DNA of 64,000 nucleotides from Zoroaster sp. YZ-2022 (lineage: Eukaryota; Echinodermata; Asteroidea; Forcipulatida; Zoroasteridae): NCBI GenBank assembly GCA_029582265.1, contig CM055823.1, forward strand, positions 7,390,761-7,454,760, given 5' to 3'. A program made the translations under genes and the position numbers. The first letter of the stretch is position 1. Each line of letters opens with the position of its first letter. Below, piece after piece: positions 25,836 to 37,857 of the stretch. Below the pieces are notes generated by a model. It was given only the letters and a program-made list of their open reading frames with translations. It had not been told where the DNA came from and made no database searches.

Positions 25836-26176
25836 AAGAGACATAACCAGTGGTGAATTTTATTTGTTATGTCGCGAAATTGTTCACGACGTCGTGAATT
25901 TTATTTGCCTCGTCGTGAATTTTATTTGCCTCGTCGTGAATTTTATTTGCCACGTCGTGAATTTTATTTGCCACGTCGTGAATTTTATTTGCCACGTCGT
26001 GAATTTTATTTGCCTCGTTGTGAATTTTATTTGCCTCGTCGTGAATTTTATTTGCCACGTCGTGAATTTTATTTGCCACGTCGTGAATTTTATTTGCCTC
26101 GTCATGCATTTTATTTGCCACGTCACCAATAAAATTTACGATGTCGTGAAAAATGCACAACTGGTTATGTCCCTTC
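25836..26176. mobile_element. Inverted-repeat element with 21-bp minisatellite core
   Basis: Termini aaagagacataaccagt and actggttatgtccctt are inverted (25836-25860, 26148-26176). The core, 25886-26130, is about 11 units of a 21-bp repeat (gtcgtgaattttatttgcc plus a/t and c). As 21 is a multiple of three, several frames stay open on both strands; these are not genes. Confidence 0.85.
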
Positions 26177-27016
26177 AAGCTAAGGCCTCCATATAATTGC
26201 CTAATACCTTTATTTGGTGGATTTTGTATTTTCATTTGGCTTCCAGTTGATCGAGTTCACAACTGCTTACCGTTCAATTGATGAAATTTCGTTTTGATTA
26301 CACAAGTAGGCCTGCAGTATACAAAAACCATAATGCCGGGACATTACTTAGAATAACTGCGGGTCTCAATCCTTTTTTTATCAGATTACAGGGAGTTCTG
26401 ACGGACAAGGGGGTTACATTACAATATGCACGCGACAGTATCAATTATATTAATCAAAAAAACACGATTACAATCGGCCAGAAATAGACTTTGCGGAGGA
26501 ACAACACAGCCCACGGACAATTTAACCTTGTCCCCAGTGACAAGAACGCTGCAATTGAAATATGTCCTTTATTTTGAACGCCGGAAACTGTTCGAGTGTT
26601 TGTTAGCATTAGATGCAAGAATTCGCTGGTTCGTGTATAGCCGTTTCCGTACAGTACAACTGGTTTAGAATCAATATTACGCTGTTAATCGTATTTCTAC
26701 CACGGTTCAGCAACAAGAGTCTATTCCTGAAAGGGTCCAGCAGGGAATGGTAGGCACTATGTAGTTTTTACCACATATTCACCACACCCTATACATTCCA
26801 TTGAATAACTTCACCAACAGATAGATATCAATGAGTCCATAAGAGTCATCGGTGATTGAAGATGCATAGGCCTTATCCGTGTAAAGTGTTGGGTTAAACC
26901 TGAACATTGCTGTTATTCTGGTAAACAGAATGTAAATTACTTTCGAATAAAAAAACAAAATAGTTTACCATGTTCTCCCCCACCCAAACACCTCCGAGAT
27001 TTTTGATCAACGCCTG

Positions 27017-27708
27017 CACTGTAAACATGGTGTTTAGAATTGAAACACATGCCAAATAAACGCGTTTAGGAATGCGTTTAAATGCTAAACGGCCATCCTC
27101 TGTACATGTCACAAAGCTAAACGGCCATCCTCTGTACATGTCACAAAGCTAAACGGCCATCCTCTGTACATAATAATAACAATTATAATAATAATAATGT
27201 GTGGACTTATATAGCGCACGTATCCACCAACTGAGTGGTGCTCAAGGCGCATATTATTACCCCTGCTCATAAGGCTCATAAATCATTCCTGAAACCATCT
27301 CAGCTCCCTGGGGAGTATACAGCTCAATTGCTGCCATTACAGCGCATATAGGGCTAATCAACCAACTCTGCCCTCACATACCCATTTAACCCCTGGGCGG
27401 AGAGAAGCAATTATGGTTAAGTGTCTTGCTCAAGGACACAAGTGTCACGGCCGGGATTCGAACCCACATTCTGCTGCTAACGCCAGAACTTGAGTCCGGT
27501 AAGCTAGACCGCTCGGCCACGGCACTCCACATGTCACAAAGCTAAACGTGCTTAGCTTTTTGACACCTGTTCATATGGTTTTTAGCATTCAAACACACAT
27601 CACAGAAAAGCACAATCTAAACATGTTTTACGCTAAACATGTGAAAAAAGTGGGTACAAGCTAAGTGTTTAGAAATGTGTTTATATACTAAACACCATTT
27701 TTACAGTG
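27017..27708. mobile_element. CACTGTAAA-ended inverted-repeat element with internal 32-bp repeats
   Basis: Ends cactgtaaacatggtgttta and taaacaccatttttacagtg are inverted. Inside, a 32-bp unit (gctaaacggccatcctctg...) occurs at 27084, 27116 and 27148, the last broken by the SINE 27171-27529. Non-coding. Confidence 0.8.
27171..27529 (-). mobile_element. tRNA-derived SINE, head type A, nested in a tandem repeat
   Basis: Full-length minus-strand copy. It interrupts the third unit of a 32-bp tandem repeat within an inverted-repeat element, so the empty site can be read directly from the neighbouring units. The junctions show an ACA overlap. Confidence 0.92.
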
Positions 27709-28369
27709 TGTGTATACAATTTATGGTCAATTATATTGGGAAATGTCTCGTTCGTCCGATTTACAAGAAAACTTTCTGTCATTAAAAAACTGCAGTTGAA
27801 ATGGCATAACAGACAGAGTATGCACCGTTAAGACAACTTAGAAACGTCTCACGTGTAGATTGATCTATTTTTTAGGAGGGCATGAACAACTATATCCGGA
27901 GATTATCGTTCACTTTGAAAGGTAAACTCATCGATCTCATACGGGATGGATCTGAACTCATTTGACAGATGGGATGGAAGTCGTGGAAAGTATAAACGAT
28001 CGCGATCTCCACAAAACAGTCATTTTCAGGCAGCTGTTCATGAAATGAACCTACATAATGTAACCTGCTGCCACAAAATGAGAGTGAAGTAATTGTTATT
28101 TTATAATTTCTTTTTAAGATGTTCCTGTTACTAAATTTAGTAGAAAATGAGCTTTCCAGTGGTGTCCAGCACTTGGGATTGTCGTTTTTGATAAAACAGA
28201 TCAAGTACTGTTTCAAGTATTTTAATACCTAGGTGTAACACTGAGCGATACAGGAAATCAACAATACCTTCACTTGCCAGAATTCTAAAATAATGTTAGG
28301 TCTCTGCAGTCTAGATTGCATTTGGTCATTGTCATTGTCATTGTAACCTTTCCCCTTGCCCGTTCTCCC

Positions 28370-28617
28370 CCTAATTTACCCAGCCTTCCTCCCTGTTGTC
28401 CTCTCTCATTTCCCTGTAACCTTTCCAATTGCCTACTCTCCACCTTCCCTTTTCGTACGATTATCTGTTTTTAATTTCTCCTTAATTTTTTGTTGTAGAC
28501 AAATCTATATGTATACTTATTTATAGCTTTTTATAGTATTTTTAACTTTGTAAATTTGACTGTTTTCAGCCCACTGGCTGCTTTCAATTGTAAGATTTTA
28601 ATAAGCCACCACCAACA
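28370..28617 (+). mobile_element. Possible LINE 3' end preceding a SINE
   Basis: T-rich sequence ending ttttcagcccactggctgc and gtaagattttaataagcc, reminiscent of CR1/L2-type 3' regions. Tentative. Confidence 0.35.
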
Positions 28618-28618
28618 A

Positions 28619-28960
28619 GAGTGTCGTGGCCGAGCGGTCTAGCTTACCGGACTCAAGTATTGGTGTTAGCAGCAGAATGTGGGTTCGAATCCCGGCCGTG
28701 ACACTTGTGTCCCTGAGCAAGACACTTAACCATAATTGCTTCTCTCCACCCAGGGGTTAAATGGGTACCTGTGAGGTTGATTAGCCCTATATGCGCTGTA
28801 ATGGCAGCAATTGAGCTGTATACTCCCCAGGGAGCTGAGATGGTTTCAGGAATGATTTATGAGCCTTATGAGCAGGGGTAATAATATAATGCGCCTTGAG
28901 CACCACATAGTTGGTGGATACGTGCGCTATATAAGTCCACACATTATTATTATTATTATT
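28619..28960 (+). mobile_element. tRNA-derived SINE, head type A
   Basis: Plus-strand copy with a small internal deletion after gtgagg. The (ATT)n tail is at 28943-28960. It sits directly after a T-rich stretch (28370-28617) that resembles a LINE 3' end. Confidence 0.9.
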
Positions 28961-29099
28961 AACAGCAACAACCAACAATGTGTCACAAGATACAGCGTGA
29001 ACAAAAATCGTGCGTTTTATTAAATGTTGACTTCGTAAGGCCATACTAATAACGTAAATGCAACTTCATGCCCTATACTCCACGTCAGAATGAATACAA

Positions 29100-29262
29100 A
29101 CAAATCTATATCTAAACGGATTTTCACTACATTTTCGTTGACGACACAACGTAATAAGATGGAACTGTCATTGGTTGATTGTTTAATGCATTTCAAAGAG
29201 AGTGAAGCAAACACAGAAACAGTTCTGTCAACATAACCAGTGCTGTACCTTCCCTTTAAGAC
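29100..29262 (+). mobile_element. MITE family 2-like fragment
   Basis: Contains attttcgttgacgacacaac and ends ccagtgctgtaccttccctt-taa. Diverged from the other copies; assignment rests on the terminal motif. Confidence 0.45.
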
Positions 29263-29779
29263 TATGCTATTAAGCAGGCGCTGTGAAAATTATATAATTC
29301 ATTAAACAAACATGGGAAAATTGCGGAAAAGCTAATATTAATGATCTGCACTCAACTAAACTTCCATGAGCGGTTCAATGAGTAATTGCCTGATTACGCT
29401 AGCGTTTTCCGTGGGTTGTACTTCTTCTGCATGGTTCGGTGTCTAGATAAACCGCGGGTGCACTATTTCATACCGTGTCCTTGTGATTCGTTCAGTGAAC
29501 AGTTGCATTATAACACTGTCATTTTCGCCGATTGTCTTTTTACTGCATAGTTTGGTTATTGATTGCGTCTAGATAAGACCACGGCAATGCTAATTTTAAG
29601 GAGACTGTACTTGCCATACGTCCAACGGCCTATTTAACCGACAAAAGGTAAATTTGTCCAAAATATACTGTAATTTTGTTTATATATGTTTTATATTTTT
29701 ACTATATTTTCTAGAACTCATTTTAAATCAACTTGGGTTCCAATGGTCATTGATAGCTATATGATTGATGGTACACCCT

Positions 29780-29985
29780 CAGATTTAGTGTCGCGCGTGC
29801 ATCCCTTGTTCTGGACAACACGTCAAACTGAGAGTGTATCATCACACATTTTTGTATCTTGTTAATTTGCTTTTAAATGTGTTTTGTATTATTTATGTGT
29901 ATGTGTGTCGGACGCACCGCCTTTTGGCCGAGTGCCACTGTTGTAAAAGTGTAAGTCCAAATAAATAAATAAATAAATAAATACT
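29780..29985 (+). mobile_element. Possible LINE 3' end
   Basis: T-rich segment, then ccgccttttggccgagtgcc, gtaagtccaaataaat and an (AAAT)n tail. The layout resembles non-LTR retrotransposon 3' termini. No ORF. Confidence 0.4.
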
Positions 29986-30639
29986 GGGAATTTATTCTGA
30001 CTGTGATACCTCGTATAAGAGTGCTTTAAAAATGCCTCCATTATTATATTTAAAAATGCCTCCATTATAATGCAGCAATTTAAAGGTACAATGTTGGTTT
30101 TGGTCATTTACGTTCATTTCAACCGCCTGGTAATCCATCAATAATAATTATATTTAATCACTATTCATAATTATATTGTATAATGAGTTAACCCTAAAGC
30201 GAACAACAATAGTTATATTTATTCATTATTCATCGTAATATTTAATCTCCAATCACCATGGTAATCAGTGGTTCCACAATGGCATTGATAGCCAGTCAAG
30301 GGCAATGTAGTGCACGCAACAATGGCTATTTGAAATGCCTTGTGAAAAGGACAGTCTTTAATTTGTGTTCAGGGCCAGTTGTTCATCTGTCTGTGCTCCG
30401 AGGGAATAAGAAAACCAGCGACGCAAAGCCCTATATGAATAGGTGTTATTTATTACAGGGATCATTATAATCATAATGATATTATTATTGTAATTAAATA
30501 CGTAGGCCTTATATATGTCGTGTTTCGCTATTTCACTGGCAATATTGAACTTACTCACTTCTATTTGCCTCATAAGCAGAATGTAAATTACTTCCAAATT
30601 AAATATTTCAAAAACAAATTGTTCCAACTATTATTTATA

Positions 30640-30728
30640 GGGCAGTATCGACACGATCAACAGGGCACAGAATCGGAATGCTAGTTTTAGATTAACTCAG
30701 TGACATCCATAATACCCCCACGTCAAAG
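30640..30728 (+). mobile_element. MITE family 1, left half
   Basis: Contains cagtatcgacacgatcaaca and agattaactcagtgac; truncated after the ccccacgtc motif. Confidence 0.75.
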
Positions 30729-30729
30729 A

Positions 30730-32380
30730 CACTGAGCTCTATTATTCCGACTGGATAGAAGATCATGCGCTTCCATTCAAAGCCAGTGGACGCCATGTTG
30801 GTCCTCTCACAAACCACGTTTAACAATGTGCATCCTTTATTATTTTGTATGTGCATTCCTTTTTTAATTCATTTTGTGTTCCTTTGTATAGTGGACGATC
30901 AACATGGCCCATGTGGTGGATGCTTTTATTTGTTAAGCGCAAAGAGACAACCCTCTATCTTGTCAAAACAGTAGAGATCAGTGGTCGAAGCTCATATAAA
31001 GCTTGTGCCTTAAAGTTCCGTTTGATGTTAAACTGTTTCAAATTGTCAACCTTGCACGCTCTGTTGCAAGTCGTTTGAGGTGGAGATACAAAGCCTTATC
31101 CTTTGTATACGATTCACCCATTCAACATATTCCCCATGCGCGACACTGGAGGTCCTAAACACATAGCTTTGTCATGACATTTTGCATTTGCTTATTGATG
31201 AAAAACAAACTGCGAGTACCAGTGAGATCGTGTGCCCATCGCGTGAATAAGCGAGCAGCGTAGCGGAATGAACTCGGGGCGTAACAGGCACGGCGTCGTT
31301 CTATCTTATGCGTATGCACCGTCGAGGGGACGTTGTGGTCGATGAGAAACACCGGCGGGGAAAAAAACGTTTGCGAAGCGCGACAATGGCAGAAAATGTT
31401 GTTTGTGTTAGATTTATTCGCTGTATTTTGTCTTCTGACTATTTTTTTCTTTCATTTGTATAAACAGATTACAGAATAAGATTTTGATAACAATGGTTTA
31501 AGACAAATTCATAAATTGGAGAGAAATATATTCCTTATTAATTTCGTTCCTTTTTTATTCCTAAATATTTATTAATTTTAAAATATTGTTATCTAATAGC
31601 TTTAAAAAATCTACTGGGTAATTGATGAGTTCCTAGATTTTGTAGCAGTATTTTATATAGGCCTACAAAAGGTACCTTATACTCCCTTTAAAACAGATTA
31701 TCTAAAATGATTTTGACTAATACAAATATTTAGACGACGGTGCAGTCATCATTTGCGCGCACATCCGTACCAAAAGATTCTGTGAGATTTGTTTTATAGA
31801 AACAAACTCTTGCTTATTGTGATTGTGCCTGTATTCTGAGACATTATTACTTTAAAAAATTATTATTTGTTTAAAGCTTACATTGACAAGTTTCTGCCTA
31901 TTAAGTCTACATCTTGTTTTCTCTGTTTTATTTTTATTTTTTGTATTATTATTCTTATACTCTGTATTGTACCTGTTATATTGTAATGTATCCAGAGAAT
32001 AGAAATAAATGTAATATTGAACTGAATTAAATAACACTCATTCCATGATGTTTACATTTGGCGAGCTGCCAAATTTTAACACTAATGAAGTAATGATGTA
32101 GTTTTGAAACTGCCCATTTTTCTCGTGTACATTAAAACCCGAACTCCCTAGGCCCGTTTGCTTACACATAACCTGAATCCTCCAAAATCCTTCAGTAGTA
32201 AAGCAAGCACATGACATGTATGCACACATATGTTTCTAATCTGTGATACATGTACATGGCCAGGGACCCTCCCTGCATGCATGGAGCAATAAACAGTGTC
32301 CACTGACCCAAGCACTGACCTTGCATTCACTACAACAAACATGGATGTACATGTACCATGGAAAGGCAAGTATGCCTAAT
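30730..32380. other. Non-coding stretch
   Basis: No gene seen. 31200-31390 is locally GC-rich. 31880-32030 is T-rich and ends gaaataaatgtaatattg, possibly an old 3' end. Confidence 0.5.
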
Positions 32381-32383
32381 AAC

Positions 32384-32520
32384 CTCAATCCTCCATAATC
32401 CTTCACTTTAGCAAAGAGCATGTAGCATGTAACCTCAATTCTTCAAAATCCTTCACTTTAGCAAAGAGCATGTAGCATGTAACCTCAATTCTTCAAAATC
32501 CTTCACTTTGGCAAAGAGGA
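32384..32520 (+). repeat. 50-bp tandem repeat, about 2.7 units
   Basis: Unit contains aacctcaattcttcaaaatc and actttagcaaagagcatgta. The related motif cctccaaaatccttcag occurs nearby at 32178. Confidence 0.9.
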
Positions 32521-33449
32521 TTTTTGGAGGATTTGGGAAGGTTAGGGTTAAAGAAGTAAAATGACATTTGATTAATGCTTGGAGAAGTCGATTTTGTGTT
32601 TATTTTAAATCATGGAGGAAGGAATGCAATGCAGTCAACACGTACAAGCTCATTCAGATCCTCAACAATTAAAAACAATAGTCGAAAATATCTTAGTCTC
32701 ATAATATAACAACCATATAGCAACCATTATGCTAACAGATTGAATGCAGCGTGATGTCACAACACACTCGCGTACGGTTAATTAACTTTTAATCAACACC
32801 TACCCTATGCCAATATTGTGGCTAATGATATAATTCTTTACGGATAAAACTGTAAGCAATTATGGCAAAGCAATGGCCAAATTCAAAATTTCCCTCCTCG
32901 GCTGAGGTTAAAAGCACCCTCTCTTCAAGACGCATAGCGATGCATCACAGCAGACGGCTTATCTACCCTGACACGATTGTAACGACCCTCACTCGTTCGT
33001 CGGCTACACGGTCCGCGTGCTGAATTGCCTGAGTGGAAGCGGCTGGGGCCCCCGTCTCAAAAACCACTCTTCTGTTCCCGAGATGACACTTACATCGGCC
33101 GTAGCCAGAATATGGAATATAAATCAGTTTATTAAATTGCACTTTGTCTGAGGGTAACGCTCTTCTACGGCGACAAAACTATGCTTCAAAAGGAGAAAAT
33201 GTGACATTACCTTTCCTTCCCCGTCGGTATTGAATTGTTAAGGGGTTTTTCATGTTTGTATTGGTTTCTGAAAAGCTCAAATTGCATTCATGATTGCTTA
33301 AATAGTTAGGCATTTACATGCATACTGGTATTGGAAGCAGGTGTTTTGTGGACTTTTATTTAATCAGTTTATTAATCAGTTTTTCTTCACAAAAGTATTT
33401 TTTTTAATAAAGAAGGTAGCCTAATAGTGTGCTGTTTTGGGTTTTGTTC

Positions 33450-33720
33450 TGATGTTGTTGCTGCTGCTGCGCCTGCTGCGCAGATGTTGTTGCTGTTGTT
33501 GGTGTCATTGGTGTCGATGCCGTTGGTTTTTTGTGGTGGTGGTGTTTTGCTAACTGTTGTTGTTGCTGTTGCTAATGTCGTTATTTGTACACCTGGAGGT
33601 TTTGCATTATTGCTGTTGTCCCCTTGCCTGTTTTGTTCATGTATATTGTTGCTTTTGTGAATACTGCTGCTTTGTTTGTTATTGTCGTTGTTATGTTACG
33701 CAGCTGCTTGTTGTGTATTT
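33450..33720 (+). repeat. Imperfect TTG/CTG trinucleotide-rich tract
   Basis: Degenerate tgttgttgctgctgctg-type sequence over about 270 bp. The Leu/Val-rich frame is a by-product. Confidence 0.75.
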
Positions 33721-34901
33721 GTAATGTTTTGACCCGAAAAAGGCCCCACTGAAAAATTACATGAATATCTTTTGGTTGATTTTTATTAATCGAACAGACG
33801 AGAAACATCACAATTTTTTCCCTATTTTCCTTGTCAGCCGACGGCACTTCTGTGCCGCTCGATCACCAGTAAATTGGGAGCAGACGTATACTTAGATATC
33901 GATACCATAGGAAGGCCGACAAATCAACGTAATATATACACGCACCGACAGACAATCGTGTACGCCACATTGGACTCCCGTCGCACAAACTGTATCATTT
34001 AGTCTGTATAAGCAAGCTTAATCAAATTTTAATCAAATAGTAAGTGTTTATATGTGAAAAGGCTTTCTTCCAGCGAGGCTATTCAACCACAGCTTTATTT
34101 ATAAGTGAAAGATGAGTGGGACTGTAACGAAAGCTATATTTAATTAAGAATGTTTAAGAAGAAATACGTACACGCACATACACAGATCTGCATTATCCAA
34201 TGAAATTTGTTTCGTTTCTATTGCGTGACTCTAGCTTGTTTTTCAGTATTCCTCTTTGTAACCTCCACCTTGAGTGGCCATTTGGCCTTGTGATGAATGA
34301 CCATCAAAAAGAAGAAACAAAAAAACAAAAACAAAAAACAGAACAAAAATCGCTAGTTATAATTATATTTTTTCTTCAAACATTTGCATCAGCTGTTTTA
34401 AGGGCGGTTTTTTGAACACATCTTTGATTTTTGGTATTCGGTTGCTTTTCATAATTATTTGGAGATATTTGTAAAAAAAATTGCACTATCGCAGTACCGT
34501 TTTTCTTTTTTTATGTTTTTATACGCTACAGGTAAAGTACTTGGCCATTAAAGTTCTTAAGGAATATCTTCTTTTGGCGCCATGATTGTTCAATCAATAG
34601 CTGACAATTAAAATCCCTTATGGTGATTACCAATCATATTAATTGAGCGGCAGCATGCGGGCTGGACCTTAAATAGGCAAATAATACGACACCATTGTCT
34701 TCAATAAGCACTTTTTGAATATGCTTTATGTACGCCCACATTTAGTGTTTTTGTCAGAGTTTATCCTCGAGGAATGGCGTCGAAATGCCAATTCCAGTAA
34801 GCACATCAACAAAATAATAAATAGTGTTAGGCTTCCCCTTCTCTAAAGCACACATTATTTGTTATTCCACCAGTAATTTGTGAAATTCCATTAGGCCAAT
34901 T

Positions 34902-35255
34902 AAAAAAATACCAGTTGATCGTCCTGGTTTTTTCAAAAAGAGGAGGATGAGGGCCTTTTTATTTTTGTTATTTTTATTCCAAGACGGCCGCCAAGCATTT
35001 AAATTCAAAATGGCCACCAATTTTTCAGTTTGAAATCACTGCCAACTTTTATTTTTTATAGCTATCGAACAAGTAGTTGAGTAAAAATATTCATGTTAAA
35101 CAATGTTTGATGTATTTTGTTAAACCCAAGTAAAAATACATGAAAATTTTACTCTTTTTGTGGACAAGTATAAAAATATTTTTAAAAAAAATTAAAAAAA
35201 GGATGCGGCCTCAAAAAAGGATGCGGGCGGGGACTATCAACTGGTATTTTTTTTT
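34902..35255. mobile_element. MITE with ACCAGTTGAT ends
   Basis: Inverted termini taccagttgatcgtcc and ggactatcaactggta (15 of 16 pair), each outside-flanked by an A/T run. The interior contains the caaaatggccaccaa motif also seen near 14235. Confidence 0.8.
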
Positions 35256-35976
35256 ACTTGGCCTTACTTTGTCCCTAGTTGATGGCCACCCTTTGAAATA
35301 TGCCGTGATACCAACCGTAATGATCTGAACTATTCGTGATCCGTTTATCGATTAGTTGTTATATAAGCATAACATTTCGTCTATTTTTAATCAGCTCTCT
35401 CTGTCCATATAATTATAGGTTTAACCTGAAAGGATTATACACCAAAATGAGACCCTTGGCAGCAGGTCAATTCAGTGGTTGAGATTTAGTCAAACCGGAC
35501 TCCAGCTTGTTTTACTAAAATGTCTCATCTCAATTTATGCGCCATTGCTTCAAGTCCATCGGATATAATGACATGTCACTGAAGAACGAAGGATATAGAT
35601 AGAGGGTATTGGGTGAACTCGGGGAGCGCTGAACTTTAATTAGATTCACTGAAAGAAACACATGACTATTCGGACCGATGTCCAATCTTACATGTCAACA
35701 CTCCACACGTTGCTCGGCATAAATCTTCCCCGAGTGTGACTCCAACGTTGGCGCCATTTTTGTCTTAATGAGAATCTCCATCAAGACAGGATTAACAACT
35801 GACCAAGGATCGTGTATTGGGCACTTGTGTGACGATATACTCACTGTTAATTCAAGTCTGTGCTGATGACATTCTTTTTAGTTCGATTTTTATATTACAA
35901 AGAAGTAAATTAATGGTTCAAATAATGAGCACGAATTGCACTTAACTGCCAAGGTTTCATGTACTATTATAATTGC

Positions 35977-36592
35977 TTAAAGGGAAGGTATAACATTGGT
36001 TAATATCAGATTATCACAATGATAATGACTTATTATCTTAAGTATACTCGGTGTATAGTGAAGATTAAAACCCTCCTACAATCAGTGCAATTTTTGAAAC
36101 AACCCATTCAGGCCACTCCAAGCCATTAGCTGTTGCCAGTGGCCTCCTATGGTTACCCTTCTGTGCACTGTCACACCACTGAGATTACAGGGTAAGGTGG
36201 TCTCCCATTGATATATTGTAGGCCATACTAATATGTTCAAACATTTACAGTGGCCTTGGGTGGCACACAGTTGATTTTGTAAGATTACTTGGAAAGGACA
36301 GCAGGCTTGTACATGTATGTACTGAAGGTTGCTAAAGAACAGAATTTAGTGGTTGGGAGTGGCTTCAATGTGTAGGAGGGTTCATCATGATATATGTTGT
36401 AGCTTGGCAACTATCTGTAAACAAATTAAACAAAAACATGTCACATTTATTTGTAATTTTCTCACAAACGTGAGCACCTATTGTGACGAAACTTTCACAG
36501 GTTAGTTTTAGGATATATTTCTTGAAAACTAGAATGGTTGAAATTAACGTACGTTACCAATTATCAACGTTGAACTTTCCCTTTAATTTATG
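35977..36592 (+). mobile_element. MITE family 2 (TTAAAGGGAAGGT ends) hosting a nested MITE
   Basis: Left end taaagggaaggtataacatt, right end caacgttgaactttcccttt, mutually inverted. Family 3 MITE 36058-36384 is inserted inside. Internal text such as tgtgacgaaactttcacagg recurs near 61430. Confidence 0.7.
36058..36384 (+). mobile_element. MITE family 3, copy 2, nested in family 2
   Basis: Perfect 10-bp inverted ends ccctcctaca (36071) and tgtaggaggg (36371). High identity with the copy at 14960 suggests fairly recent movement. Confidence 0.87.
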
Positions 36593-36979
36593 CAATTGTA
36601 CAATAACATCTTTCATATTCTTCATTAATAATTTCTGCTACTGTGAATGTGGACTTTAAAATACGAAATGTACAAAATAAAATGAATTTATAAAATGCAT
36701 ATACACATACAAATTTTTGCCAACCATAAAATCCAGGATGGTGTAATCATCATGTAACTAACTAATGGTTAGAGCTTAAAATGCTCTGTTACATTATGAC
36801 TAAAGCTATCAATAGATGGAGTGATTGCTTAATCAAAATATACTACCCACTGTCGTGTAAATTGGGACATATATCATTGGGAAATATAATAATTATATAC
36901 GTAATGTAAGCAAAACTGCTTTACTCTGGACCAATGCTTCTGTGAATTATGTGAACATGCCTACGTGTATTTTGTTATG

Positions 36980-37328
36980 TGGAGTGTCATGGTCGAGCGG
37001 TTTAGTGCATCGGATTTGTGTTCTGATGGCTGAGTCGTCAGAATGTGGGTTCGAATCCCAATCGCGACCGTGGTGCTTGTGGCCTTGAGCAAGACACTTT
37101 ACCATAATTGCTTCTCTCCACCCAGGGGTAAATGGGTACCTGTGAGGGGCAGAGTTGGTTGTTGTGTTTAATTAGCCCAATATGCGCTATAATGGCAGCA
37201 ATTGAACTGTATACTCCCCAGGGAGCTGAGATGGTTTCAGGAATGATTTATGAGCCTGATGAGCAGGGGTAATAATATAATGCGCCTTGAGCACCAGTTT
37301 GGTGGATACGTGCGCTATATAAGTCCAC
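36980..37328 (+). mobile_element. tRNA-derived SINE, head type B, with (GTT)n tail
   Basis: Same body as the type A copies, but the head differs: tggtcgagcggtttagtgca, gatggctgagtcgtcagaat, with B box ggttcgaatcc. The 3' end gcgctatataagtccac is followed by (GTT)n instead of (ATT)n. Confidence 0.9.

Positions 37329-37857
<529 letters not shown>

Noticed and set aside
25864..26235. Seven-residue repeat proteins in four frames
   Set aside because: The repeat unit is 21 bp, so all frames repeat; no start context or non-repeat domain supports a gene.
33427..33660. 77-codon Leu/Val-rich frame resembling a membrane protein
   Set aside because: It follows a degenerate TTG/CTG tract, which produces hydrophobic runs by composition alone.
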